A stretch of DNA of 57,699 nucleotides. Origin: Paludibacterium purpuratum. Lineage in GTDB: Bacteria > Pseudomonadota > Gammaproteobacteria > Burkholderiales > Chromobacteriaceae. Shown here one piece after another: positions 28,690 to 36,610 of the stretch (position 1 is its first letter; every line of letters begins with the position of its first letter). The stretch lies in assembly GCF_004363805.1 (NCBI RefSeq), contig NZ_SNZP01000020.1, positions 1 through 57,699 on the forward strand, given 5' to 3'. A program made the translations under genes and the position numbers. Below the pieces are notes generated by a model. It was not told the DNA's origin. It was given only the letters and a program-made list of their open reading frames with translations, and did not search any database.

Positions 28690-30519
28690 ATGAGCATGCG
28701 TGGCAACAAGTTCTCCAGGGTATGGGCCATGACGACCAACAATCCGATTGAAGTCGCACGCGAAACGCTCAAGCAGCTCTCGACGCGCAAACTACTTCCC
28801 ACCCCTGAAAACTTCGAGCGGGTGTACAACGAACTCACCCAGAACCCGCAACCCCGCGAGGGGCGACTGGCCGGGCAACTGGTGCGAGCCATCGAATCGC
28901 AGGCCGTCAACACCGTGCAATCGCGCCTGTTGCTGGTCAAACTTCAGCAGGCCGCCGACGCCGAACACTGGGAGCAAATCCCGCAACTAGCGGTCGACTG
29001 CATGCGCGAAGCGCTGAAGGACATCGAGCTGACCCAAAGCTGGGGCACGCTGATCGGCGACCTGATTCGCGCCTGGGAAAGGCATGTGCCCGACCTGCCG
29101 CAACACTTCAAACAGACCGCGCTCGAGCGCGTGTTGATCAACTACGGCAATCAGTCGGAAGAACTCAATCGCAAGCTCAACGCACTGGTCGCCAACTGGG
29201 GGTTGCCGCCCAGCCAACGCGAATCGAGCGGCAATAACGACGTATCCGGCGCCGAGCCGGAAGCGCGCACCGGGCAGCCGCAATGTCAGGACGATAGCTG
29301 GATCACCTGGCAGCGCACACTGGCTTACGCCCTTAAACATGGCCTCGAGCCGCGGCTCATGGATAGCCCGGAACTACAGCAAGACCTCGAGGCCTTGATC
29401 GCCGAACTGGAAGACTTGGCCGACGCCCCGGCGTTGGACGCCTACCTGCCGCGCCTGCGCGCCTTCATGATCAAGCTCGAGCTGCAGACGCAGCAAGAAG
29501 GCCGTCTCGTCAACGGTCTCTCCAGCCTGCTCAAGCTGATGCTCGACAACATCGCCGAACTCAACCAGTCCGATGGCTTTCTACTCGGCCAGGTCGCCAG
29601 CCTGCAGGAACTGTTGGCGCAGCAACCGATGTCGATGCAGCAGCTCTACCAGCTGGAAACCAGCCTGCGCGAAGTCATCCGCAAGCAAGGCAACCTCAAG
29701 CAATCGCTGGACGAAGCGGCCAACTCGCTGCGTAGCCTGCTCGATAGCTTCATCACTCGCCTATCGGCCATCACCGACAGCACCGACGACTTTCAGCAGA
29801 AGATCACACTGCATAGCCAGCGCATCAAGCAGACGACGGATGTGGGCGAGCTCAACCACATCATCGCCGACCTGGTGGAAGACACAGTGGAAATGCAGGA
29901 AGGTCTAACGCATTCGCGCGACGAATTGGTCACTGCGCGCAATCAGGTCGAGGCCGCCGAACAGCGCATCAAGGAATTGGAACAAGCCCTGGAAACCGCC
30001 AGTGCCAAGGTCAAGGAAGACCAACTGACCGGCGCCTACAACCGCCGTGGCCTGGCCGAGCACTTCCAGCGCGAAATCGGTCGCACCGAACGCACCCATA
30101 GCCCCTTGTGCGTGGCGTTGATCGACGTCGACAACTTCAAGCAACTCAACGACCACTACGGCCACCTGACCGGCGACGACGCCTTGATCTACCTGGTCGA
30201 CATCATCCGCAACAACATCCGGCCGGCCGACGTCGTCGCCCGCTTCGGCGGCGAGGAGTTCGTCCTGCTGATGCCCGACACCAGTCACGACGAAGCGCTG
30301 GAAACCATCCGGCGCCTGCAGCGCGAACTGACCAAGACCTTCTTCCTGGCCAACAACGACCGCCTGGTCATCACCTTCAGCGCCGGCGTGGCGCAATGGC
30401 GCCTGGGCGAACGCGACATCGACGTCATCGAACGCGCCGACCAGGCGATGTACCAGGCCAAGCTAGCCGGCAAGAACCGAGTCTGCAGCGCCGAGGAAGG
30501 GATGGGGCAGTTGGCGTAG
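28690..30519 (+). CDS. GGDEF diguanylate cyclase with long helical N-terminus
   Basis: A protein of up to 609 residues. The first 430 residues are helical and glutamine-rich with coiled-coil stretches (EQRIKELEQALETASAKVK) and no membrane helix. The GGDEF domain begins at DQLTGAYNRRGLAEHF and carries an intact GGEEF active site (ARFGGEEFVLLMPD), so it should make c-di-GMP. No RxxD inhibitory site is evident just before it. Starts at 28690, 28696 or 28729 are all possible, the last reading MTTNNPIEVARETLKQL. Its stop TAG is the GTAG of a REP unit, and the protein ends QLA as the UDG ends TLA from the same REP flank. Confidence 0.88.
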   Translation: MSMRGNKFSRVWAMTTNNPIEVARETLKQLSTRKLLPTPENFERVYNELTQNPQPREGRLAGQLVRAIESQAVNTVQSRLLLVKLQQAADAEHWEQIPQLAVDCMREALKDIELTQSWGTLIGDLIRAWERHVPDLPQHFKQTALERVLINYGNQSEELNRKLNALVANWGLPPSQRESSGNNDVSGAEPEARTGQPQCQDDSWITWQRTLAYALKHGLEPRLMDSPELQQDLEALIAELEDLADAPALDAYLPRLRAFMIKLELQTQQEGRLVNGLSSLLKLMLDNIAELNQSDGFLLGQVASLQELLAQQPMSMQQLYQLETSLREVIRKQGNLKQSLDEAANSLRSLLDSFITRLSAITDSTDDFQQKITLHSQRIKQTTDVGELNHIIADLVEDTVEMQEGLTHSRDELVTARNQVEAAEQRIKELEQALETASAKVKEDQLTGAYNRRGLAEHFQREIGRTERTHSPLCVALIDVDNFKQLNDHYGHLTGDDALIYLVDIIRNNIRPADVVARFGGEEFVLLMPDTSHDEALETIRRLQRELTKTFFLANNDRLVITFSAGVAQWRLGERDIDVIERADQAMYQAKLAGKNRVCSAEEGMGQLA

Positions 30520-30589
30520 GTTGCATTCGCCGCAGGCAATGCCACACCCGCAATGACGATTGGCGCGTTGCTTCGCGAACGCACCCTAC
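30516..30589. repeat. REP pair, GTAG family (locus 3)
   Basis: Unit A at 30516-30545 begins with the GTAG that supplies the stop of the diguanylate cyclase; unit B at 30562-30589 ends with the CTAC that supplies the stop of rnfH on the other strand. The units point toward each other, opposite to locus 2. Confidence 0.85.
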
Positions 30590-30870
30590 GGTTTGCCGGC
30601 ACGCGCCCGGCGTCGGCGCACTTCTTTCGGATCGGCCAGCAACGGGCGGTAGATCTCCACCCGATCGCCGGCACGCAACACGTGTTCGACCGGCACCGCC
30701 TTGCCGAACACCCCCAGGCGCAGCCCCTCCGCCGCCACGGCGAACTCGGCGAGTAGCCCAGAGCGTTCCGCCGCCTCGCCCGCACTCGTGCCAACGGGCA
30801 CCGAGAGCGGTACCAGCCGCTGTACCGCCTGCGTGGCATAGGCCACTTCCACCTCGATTAGCTCAGTCAT
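30586..30870 (-). CDS. rnfH: RnfH-family ubiquitin-like protein (RatB)
   Basis: A 94-residue beta-grasp protein from the ATG at 30870 (MTELIEVEVAYATQ); the upstream frame lies inside ratA. Motifs GLRLGVFGKAVP and LRAGDRVEIYRPLLADPKE(V)RRRRA are typical of the RnfH group, found next to ratA and smpB across beta- and gammaproteobacteria. Biochemical role is not settled. It overlaps the ratA stop by 8 bases, and its own stop lies in a REP unit. Confidence 0.92.
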   Translation of the reverse strand: MTELIEVEVAYATQAVQRLVPLSVPVGTSAGEAAERSGLLAEFAVAAEGLRLGVFGKAVPVEHVLRAGDRVEIYRPLLADPKEVRRRRARAGKP

Positions 30871-31300
30871 CGCCATACACCCGGTCGGCTTCCTTGATGA
30901 ACGCATCGACCAGCGATGCGGAAATATGGTCGAACACCGGACCGATCAGCTTTTCCAGGATGCGGCTGGAAAATTGATAGCTCAGCTTGAACTCGATCTT
31001 GCAGCCCAGTTCGCCCAGCGGCGTGAAACGCCAGTTGCCGGACAGTGTTTCGAACGGACCGTCGTCGAGCGACATGGTGATCGACTCTCCCTCGACGCAG
31101 ACATTGCGTGTCGAGAAATGCTGCCGGACCCGGAAATAATCGATATGCAGACGAGCCAGCACCTGGCCGTCCTCACGCGACAGCACCTCGGCACGCGAGC
31201 ACCAGGGAAGAAACGCCGGGTAGCGTTCGAAATCGTTCACCAACGCATACATCTGGCTCGGGGTATGCCCGACCAGCACATTCTTTTCGACAACCTTCAT
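30863..31300 (-). CDS. ratA: RatA-type START-domain protein
   Basis: A 145-residue SRPBCC/START-like protein (MKVVEKNVLVGHTPSQMYALVNDFE; the key motif is YALVNDFERYPAFLPWC). The family includes RatA, described in E. coli as blocking ribosome subunit joining, and coenzyme Q-binding COQ10 homologues, so a quinone-related role is as likely. It is divergent from smpB and forms an overlapping pair with rnfH. Confidence 0.93.
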   Translation of the reverse strand: MKVVEKNVLVGHTPSQMYALVNDFERYPAFLPWCSRAEVLSREDGQVLARLHIDYFRVRQHFSTRNVCVEGESITMSLDDGPFETLSGNWRFTPLGELGCKIEFKLSYQFSSRILEKLIGPVFDHISASLVDAFIKEADRVYGDD

Positions 31301-31400
31301 TGCGCACGCACGGCAAAAAAATTGAACGTTACCCGTTTAGCGCCGGCCAGACAAGAATCAAGCCTGTCCGCCGACCAGAAGCCGCTGAATTTTCGAGGGA

Positions 31401-31429
31401 TTCAGCGAAGCCCCGGAGTCTGCTAAAAT
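31401..31429 (+). promoter_or_regulatory. Candidate smpB promoter
   Basis: TAAAAT at 31424-31429 is a good -10, with a weak -35 (TTCAGC, 31401-31406) 17 bases before it, 35 bases before the smpB start. Confidence 0.5.
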
Positions 31430-31464
31430 AGCGGATTCACCATTAGCAGCCATGCCATCGAACA

Positions 31465-31911
31465 ATGAGCATCATCGACAACCGCAAAGCCTTTCACGAG
31501 TATTTCATCGAAGAGAAACACGAGGCCGGGCTCGTGCTCGAGGGCTGGGAAGTCAAAGCCATCCGCGCCGGACGCGCGCAGATCAAAGAGAGCTACGTGG
31601 TCTGGCAACGCGGCGCCTTCTGGCTGATCGGCGCGCACATCTCGCCGCTGCAGTCGGCATCGACCCACATTCATCCCGACCCGATCAGAAGCCGCAAGCT
31701 GCTGCTCAATCAAGCCGAGATCAACAAACTGATCGGCAAGGTCGAGCGCGCCGGCTACACCCTGGTGGCACTGGATCTGCACTACACCCGCGGTCGCATC
31801 AAGGCCGAGATCGGCCTGGCCAAGGGCAAGAAACTACACGACAAACGCGCCGCGGAAAAAGACCGCGAATGGGCGCGCGAGAAACAGCGCCTGATGCGCG
31901 ATAAAGGTTAA
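31465..31911 (+). CDS. smpB: tmRNA-binding protein SmpB
   Basis: A 148-residue SmpB, needed to bring tmRNA to stalled ribosomes. Landmarks are [29 protein letters not shown] shortened to its core [17 protein letters not shown], the SYV element, and the basic C-terminal tail [25 protein letters not shown] that mimics part of tmRNA in the ribosome. Full length. No tmRNA gene is seen near it. Confidence 0.97.
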   Translation: MSIIDNRKAFHEYFIEEKHEAGLVLEGWEVKAIRAGRAQIKESYVVWQRGAFWLIGAHISPLQSASTHIHPDPIRSRKLLLNQAEINKLIGKVERAGYTLVALDLHYTRGRIKAEIGLAKGKKLHDKRAAEKDREWAREKQRLMRDKG

Positions 31912-31976
31912 TCAAGCATTCGGAAACACCCGCCGCACGCAACGGAAATTGCGGCGGGCCACTATCAAGGAACAGC

Positions 31977-33548
31977 ATGGACAAAATCCTCATTCTGGAC
32001 TTCGGCTCCCAGGTCTCCCAACTGATCGCGCGCCGCGTGCGCGAAGCGCATGTCTACTGCGAACTGCACCCGTTCGACATGCCGATCGACGAGATCCGAG
32101 CCTTCGCCCCCAAGGGTATCATCCTGTCCGGCGGCCCCAACTCGGTTTATGAAAGCGATTACCAGGCCGACGCCGAGTTGTTCCAGCTCGGCGTCCCTGT
32201 TTTGGGGATCTGCTACGGCATGCAATGGATGGCGCAAAGCCTGGGCGGCAAGGTCGAGTCCGGCCACACGCGCGAATTCGGCTACGCCGAAGTCACCACC
32301 GTCGCGAGCCGGCTGTTCGACGGCCTGCCGAGCAAAACCCTCCCCAACGGCGAGCATGTGCAAGAGGTCTGGATGAGCCACGGCGACAAGGTCACGGCAC
32401 TCCCGGCCGGCTTTAACGTCATCGGCAGCAACCGCGCCTGCCCGGTGGCCGCCATGGCCGACGAACACCGCGGCTTCTACGCCGTACAGTTCCATCCGGA
32501 AGTCACTCACACCAAGCACGGCAGCGCCATGCTGCACCGCTTCGTGCTCGACATCTGCCAGGCCGCTCCCTCCTGGACCATGCCCAACTACATCGACGAA
32601 GCCGTGGCCAAGATCCGCGCCCAGGTCGGCAACGAAGAGGTCATCCTCGGTCTGTCCGGCGGCGTCGACTCCTCGGTGGCCGCCGCGCTGATCCACCGCG
32701 CCATCGGCGATCAACTGACCTGCGTCTTCGTCGATCACGGCCTGCTGCGCCTGAACGAAGGCCAAATGGTCATGGACATGTTCGCCAAAAATCTCGGCGT
32801 CAAGGTCGTGCATGTCGACGCCGCGGCAGACTTCATGGGCAAGCTGGCGGGCGAAACCGATCCGGAGAAAAAGCGCAAGATCATCGGCGCCGAATTCGTC
32901 GAAGTATTCCAGCAAGAAGCCAAGAAGCTCGGCAACGCCCGTTGGCTGGCGCAAGGCACCATCTACCCGGACGTGATCGAATCGGCCGGCGCCAAGACCA
33001 AGAAGGCGCACACCATCAAGAGCCACCACAACGTGGGCGGCCTGCCGGAAACCCTCAACCTCAAACTGCTCGAGCCGCTGCGCGAACTGTTCAAGGATGA
33101 AGTGCGCGAACTGGGCGTGGCGCTCGGCCTGCCGCACGACATGGTCTACCGCCACCCGTTCCCGGGCCCGGGCCTGGGCGTGCGCATCCTGGGCGAAGTC
33201 AAAGCCGAATACGCCAATTTGCTCCGCCGCGCCGACGCCATCTTCATCGAAGAGTTGCGCAACACCGTCGACGAAGACGGCCTGTCCTGGTACGACAAGA
33301 CCAGCCAAGCCTTTGCCGTCTTCCTGCCGGTGAAATCGGTCGGCGTCATGGGCGACGGCCGCACCTACGACTACGTCGTGGCCTTGCGCGCCGTGGTCAC
33401 CAGCGACTTCATGACCGCGCACTGGGCCGAACTGCCCTACTCGCTCTTGGGCCGCGCGTCGAACCGCATCATCAACGAAGTGCGCGGCATCAACCGCGTG
33501 GTCTACGACGTGTCGGGCAAGCCGCCGGCGACGATCGAGTGGGAATAA
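31977..33548 (+). CDS. guaA: GMP synthase (glutamine-hydrolysing)
   Basis: A 523-residue enzyme that converts XMP to GMP. The amidotransferase domain (about 1-200) has the nucleophile in LGICYGMQ and FHPEVTHT. The ATP-pyrophosphatase domain has the P-loop [17 protein letters not shown] near 222-238, and the dimerisation domain closes the protein (KPPATIEWE). Full length, AAGGA ribosome site. guaB is not adjacent. A strong terminator follows. Confidence 0.98.
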   Translation: MDKILILDFGSQVSQLIARRVREAHVYCELHPFDMPIDEIRAFAPKGIILSGGPNSVYESDYQADAELFQLGVPVLGICYGMQWMAQSLGGKVESGHTREFGYAEVTTVASRLFDGLPSKTLPNGEHVQEVWMSHGDKVTALPAGFNVIGSNRACPVAAMADEHRGFYAVQFHPEVTHTKHGSAMLHRFVLDICQAAPSWTMPNYIDEAVAKIRAQVGNEEVILGLSGGVDSSVAAALIHRAIGDQLTCVFVDHGLLRLNEGQMVMDMFAKNLGVKVVHVDAAADFMGKLAGETDPEKKRKIIGAEFVEVFQQEAKKLGNARWLAQGTIYPDVIESAGAKTKKAHTIKSHHNVGGLPETLNLKLLEPLRELFKDEVRELGVALGLPHDMVYRHPFPGPGLGVRILGEVKAEYANLLRRADAIFIEELRNTVDEDGLSWYDKTSQAFAVFLPVKSVGVMGDGRTYDYVVALRAVVTSDFMTAHWAELPYSLLGRASNRIINEVRGINRVVYDVSGKPPATIEWE

Positions 33549-33554
33549 ACCACG

Positions 33555-33582
33555 AAAGGCCGACCTCAAGTCGGCCTTTTTT
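33555..33582 (+). terminator. Rho-independent terminator of guaA
   Basis: AAAGGCCGAC, a CTCAA loop, GTCGGCC and six or more T. Confidence 0.92.
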
Positions 33583-33595
33583 ACGTGGGTCGCCT

Positions 33596-33617
33596 GTAGG
33601 AGCGGCTTTTGCCGCGA
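33596..33617 (+). repeat. Single REP-like unit of a second family
   Basis: GTAGGAGCGGCTTTTGCCGC begins this 22-base unit. It matches the GTAG-plus-hairpin REP type widespread in pseudomonads and xanthomonads and differs from the family at 2774, 23268 and 30516. Confidence 0.7.
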
Positions 33618-34007
33618 GTAGAGGCGCAGGTTCGAGGTGCTCGTAACACCGCCGAACCCGCTGGCCACACCAACTGACAAGGAGCTAGTATGGTTGCCGA
33701 TCATGTTAAAGTAGCCCCTGTATTTTCATCAAACCAGGATTCCCGCCAGCAGCAGTTGTTTTCGCTGATTTCCGTGTTGAGCTCACCGCGTCGCAGTCGC
33801 GCAAATTCCGACGAGTGCCGTTTGATCGTCGATAGCCGGTTGTTTTGGGCGCTCGAACCGCTCGATAGCAATATGTCGTGGATGTTTCTGCCCAAGGCCG
33901 CACAGGCGCGTAGTTTGGCGGGGTGCTTGGTACTGACGGCCGACTGACGGCCTTCCAGGAGGCGGAGGGCGAAGCCCTCCGACCCGTTGCCGTCGAAGCG
34001 CCGAGGC
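33618..34007. other. Unexplained intergenic stretch
   Basis: No gene is supported. An open frame of 85 codons on the plus strand (33690-33947) begins after GACAAGGAGC, and longer minus-strand frames read through it into the TetR gene in another phase, but none resembles a known protein. Codon use looks unlike the neighbours and the region is less GC-rich between 33690 and 33900. It could be a decayed mobile element or a small orphan gene. A G/C hairpin (GGAGGCGGAGGGCGAAGCCCTCC region, 33957-33981 in part) may end transcription toward the TetR gene. Confidence 0.4.
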
Positions 34008-34586
34008 TTACTCCGACCGAAGCGGCCCCAGCAACGCCAACTCGGTTGCGCCGGCGATCTGATCGGCGAAGGCCGCGCTTTCCACTGCTCGCGCAAGCGT
34101 GACAGCCCCCACCAATGAAGCCAAGGCCGCGCAAGCGGCGTCAACGCCCCGCGGCGCATGCGGAGAGGCAGGGCCGTCGACGACAGCTTGTGCCACTTCG
34201 CGCAACGCGATTTCGAAAGCCGTTCGCGACGCCAGATCGGAGCGAGACACTTCAATCGGCATCGTCTGCAGCGTGCAGCCTTCCGACAGGTCGCAGGTCC
34301 GCTTGACGCTGAGATAGAACCTGATGAATTCCGGCCACCACGCGTGCCCATGTTGTGCCTGGAAGTAGAGGATGCCCTCGCGCAGATCGGCCATACCTTG
34401 TTTTAGCGACTCGCGGAAGGCCTCGCCCTTGGAGTCGAAGTGGACATAGAAGGCGCCGGACGTGACGCCCGCCTCTTTGGCCAGCGCATCGACGCCCGTT
34501 CCGGCATATCCGCCTTTGCGAAACGCACGCCCCGATCCCTCGAGAATGCGCTGACGCGTGTGCGCCTTCTGTTCAGCTCGTGACAT
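34008..34586 (-). CDS. TetR-family repressor
   Basis: A 192-residue regulator starting MSRAEQKAHTRQRILEG. The helix-turn-helix is at about residues 22-50 (GYAGTGVDALAKEAGVTSGAFYVHF), and the C-terminal part carries CDLSEGC, resembling the TetR_C pattern found in YdhM/NemR-like repressors of electrophile defence. I prefer the ATG at 34586, preceded by GGAGG at 5 bases, over one 15 codons upstream. It is divergent from a tautomerase gene, with two palindromic operator-like sites in between, so it probably represses that gene and itself. Confidence 0.88.
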   Translation of the reverse strand: MSRAEQKAHTRQRILEGSGRAFRKGGYAGTGVDALAKEAGVTSGAFYVHFDSKGEAFRESLKQGMADLREGILYFQAQHGHAWWPEFIRFYLSVKRTCDLSEGCTLQTMPIEVSRSDLASRTAFEIALREVAQAVVDGPASPHAPRGVDAACAALASLVGAVTLARAVESAAFADQIAGATELALLGPLRSE

Positions 34587-34632
34587 GGAAACCTCCAGGT
34601 AAGTCGGCATATCCGCATTGTACTTGATCAAG

Positions 34633-34668
34633 TAACGATCGTTATCTAATATGACATCACGATCGTTA
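34633..34668. promoter_or_regulatory. Twin operator-like palindromes between tetR and tautomerase
   Basis: TAACGATCGTTA (34633-34644) and ACGATCGTTA (34659-34668) place two copies of the palindrome ACGATCGT 24 bases apart, in the gap between the divergent genes. This is the layout expected for a TetR-type operator; binding is inferred. Confidence 0.7.
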
Positions 34669-34731
34669 TGTTAAATATCCTCGGCGGGCAAGACCGCCAA
34701 TCCCCCTCAACCACCTGGCTGGAGGAATCTC

Positions 34732-35133
34732 ATGCCACTCACGCTCACGCTCACCGAAGGCGTTCTCCCCAAGGGGCAAGAAAGCATCGCCTTCGCCCGT
34801 CTCTCGGATGCCATGATCAAATGGCACGGGTTGACTGGAAACTCGGCGATCACGCCGAATATCGTCGGTTCGATCAACGTCTTGCCAAAGGAGCATACGT
34901 TCTCCGGCTCGAAGGAGGCGCCTGTTGTATTCATCGAGTGGAAAGTTCCGGCTTTCGCATTCAATAGCCGCGAGATTCAATTGGGATACATCGAAGAGGC
35001 TACCGACATCATTCATTCGATGTCGGGCGAAAAGCAGCCCAGGGAACGCATCTGGGTCAACGTGGTTCACGCGGTGGACGGCGCTTGGGGAATTGGCGGC
35101 GTGGCGTTGACTAACGCACAGCTCACCGGCTAA
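34732..35133 (+). CDS. Tautomerase-superfamily protein
   Basis: A 133-residue protein beginning MPLTLTLTEGVLPKG. The proline at position 2, exposed after loss of the initiator methionine, is the catalytic base of the 4-oxalocrotonate tautomerase/MIF superfamily. The length suggests a double-unit (beta-alpha-beta twice) member. The C-terminal WVNVVHAVDGAWGIGG fits the second unit. The substrate is unknown. It diverges from the TetR gene and shares its operator region, so it is probably induced by the compound that repressor senses. Confidence 0.82.
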   Translation: MPLTLTLTEGVLPKGQESIAFARLSDAMIKWHGLTGNSAITPNIVGSINVLPKEHTFSGSKEAPVVFIEWKVPAFAFNSREIQLGYIEEATDIIHSMSGEKQPRERIWVNVVHAVDGAWGIGGVALTNAQLTG

Positions 35134-35206
35134 GTGCCGGGCACGTAGTCGAGTAGTGGCAAGGAGAGGCTGATCGCCCCTTCTTGCCTTTTATCTGGAG
35201 CACTCG

Positions 35207-35605
35207 ATGCAGCTTTCGAACTACTTGTTTTTTACCGATACCTGCGAAGAAGCACTGCGCTTCTATGAGGCATGCGGACTCGGCAGAATTGTCGAAATGC
35301 GACGGTACGGCGCAGACGAAATCCCCCTCAAGCACGAGGCCATGCGCGGCAAAGTCAGGCACGCAAAGTTTGAAGGAGTCGGGGTAGCCTTCTACGCCTC
35401 CGACAACGACGACGCCGAACCGATGAGAGGATCCGCGCACCATCTGGCCATGGACGACAGGCAATCGACGGATCGGCTGTTTGGCGCGCTGGGATCGGGG
35501 GGCGTGGTGACGACTGCGCTCGGGATGCAGCCGTGGGGCGATTACTACGGGAAACTGACCGACCGGTTCGGCGTTCAGTGGATGCTGAACTGCCGCCTAC
35601 CGTAG
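35207..35605 (+). CDS. VOC/PhnB-like glyoxalase-fold protein
   Basis: A 132-residue protein beginning MQLSNYLFFTDTCEEALRFY and ending DRFGVQWMLNC, the pattern of the PhnB-like branch of the vicinal oxygen chelate fold. Small cytoplasmic proteins of this branch have diverse and mostly unknown chemistry. It follows the tautomerase by 73 bases on the same strand and has its own ribosome site. A terminator follows, so tautomerase and VOC may form one transcript. Confidence 0.85.
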   Translation: MQLSNYLFFTDTCEEALRFYEACGLGRIVEMRRYGADEIPLKHEAMRGKVRHAKFEGVGVAFYASDNDDAEPMRGSAHHLAMDDRQSTDRLFGALGSGGVVTTALGMQPWGDYYGKLTDRFGVQWMLNCRLP

Positions 35606-35616
35606 CCAGCCCCTTC

Positions 35617-35643
35617 AAGCCCGCAATCATTTGCGGGCTTTTT
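35617..35643 (+). terminator. Rho-independent terminator after VOC gene
   Basis: AAGCCCGCA, a short ATCAT loop, TGCGGGCTT and a run of T. Confidence 0.9.
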
Positions 35644-35684
35644 CGTACTTCGACCGACACAAGGTTATACCATTAACGATATCA

Positions 35685-35822
35685 ATTTCTGGTTTTTCAA
35701 CCGCACAAAAGTACAGAGTCATAGCCAACTCTCGAAAACTACGATAATAAAAGTTTCGAACAAATAAGTTGGTTCCGACGCAGCGGACTGCAGGATGGGA
35801 TTTCAGCATTTCGCGTGCGCGT
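35685..35822 (+). repeat. Diverged direct repeat, left copy, upstream of FMN reductase
   Basis: This AT-richer segment aligns with 36457-36596 at about 70% identity by eye. Shared blocks include TTTCAACC, AAAGTACAG, ACTACGAT, TTCCGACGC, GGACTGC and CAGCATTTCG. The last block ends 22 bases before the FMN reductase ATG. It could be a duplicated promoter/leader or a decayed coding remnant: the minus strand has a 68-codon open frame through it. Confidence 0.78.
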
Positions 35823-35835
35823 GCCGCAAGCATCC

Positions 35836-36390
35836 ATGAATATTCTTGCGCTCTCCGGCAGCCTACGCGCGGCCTCGATCAACTCGGCCTTCTGCCGCGC
35901 GGCGGCGCGCCTCGCCTCGCCACCGTTGCAGGTCGAGGTGTTTACGGGATTAAACGACCTGCCGCTATTCAATCCCGACTTGGAAACATCCCCTGCCAGG
36001 GCCGTCTTGGATTTTCGTCGCGCGGTGGCACAGGCGGACGCCATGATCATTGCCAGCCCGGAGTACGCGCACGGGATTTCCGGCGTCATGAAGAATGCGT
36101 TGGATTGGCTGGTCAGTTTCGAAGGCACGGTCGGCAAACCCATCGCGCTGATCAACACCTCGCCGCGCGCGCAACATGGCTATCAGGCGCTACGGGAAGT
36201 CTTGCTGACCATGTCGACCCGCATTATCCCCGAAGCTTCGATCACCCTACCCTTACTGGGTGCCTGCACGACCGAAGAGGACATGCTCGCCACCCCCGAG
36301 ATCAGCCAAACCATTCGCAACGCGCTGGCGGCCTTAGTGAAGGCCCTGAGTCGCCCGGCGGCCTCCGGCCCCAATTTCCCATTGCAATGA
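35836..36390 (+). CDS. NADPH-dependent FMN reductase-like flavoprotein
   Basis: A 184-residue flavodoxin-fold protein from the ATG at 35836 (MNILALSGSLRAASINSAF). The phosphate-binding loop LSGSLRAASIN (about 6-16) and ASPEYAHGISGVMKNALDWL (about 75-94) are the signatures of the YieF/SsuE/chromate-reductase family. It would pass electrons from NAD(P)H via FMN to quinones, chromate or azo compounds. No strong ribosome site precedes the ATG. It is flanked by the two copies of a diverged repeat. Confidence 0.9.
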   Translation: MNILALSGSLRAASINSAFCRAAARLASPPLQVEVFTGLNDLPLFNPDLETSPARAVLDFRRAVAQADAMIIASPEYAHGISGVMKNALDWLVSFEGTVGKPIALINTSPRAQHGYQALREVLLTMSTRIIPEASITLPLLGACTTEEDMLATPEISQTIRNALAALVKALSRPAASGPNFPLQ

Positions 36391-36456
36391 AGCAGTGCTG
36401 AAAGCCAGGCAGGCAATGCCCCGGGTGCCCTTCTGCTTGCCAGCGTTCAAAAATGG

Positions 36457-36596
36457 ATTCCTGGAATTTCAACCCTCCTAAAGTACAGCGGCCATGCCAG
36501 TCGGTCGGCAACTACGATGATGAAGCATTCCAAATAAATGAGTTTATTCCGACGCTGTGGACTGCTGGATGAGATGCCAGCATTTCGTGTGCCAGC
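36457..36596 (+). repeat. Diverged direct repeat, right copy, upstream of autotransporter
   Basis: Partner of 35685-35822. Its last shared block (CAGCATTTCG) ends 23 bases before the autotransporter ATG, almost the same spacing as at the other copy. In this copy the minus-strand reading frame is broken by a frameshift, so coding is no longer conserved even if it once existed. Confidence 0.78.
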
Positions 36597-36610
36597 ACTG
36601 GGGGAAATGA

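Noticed and set aside
32735-33704. Long minus-strand frame opposite guaA
   Set aside because: Shadow of guaA.
35627-35833. 68-codon minus-strand frame in the left repeat
   Set aside because: The right repeat copy has a frameshift in the equivalent reading frame and neither has a convincing ribosome site, so coding is not supported.
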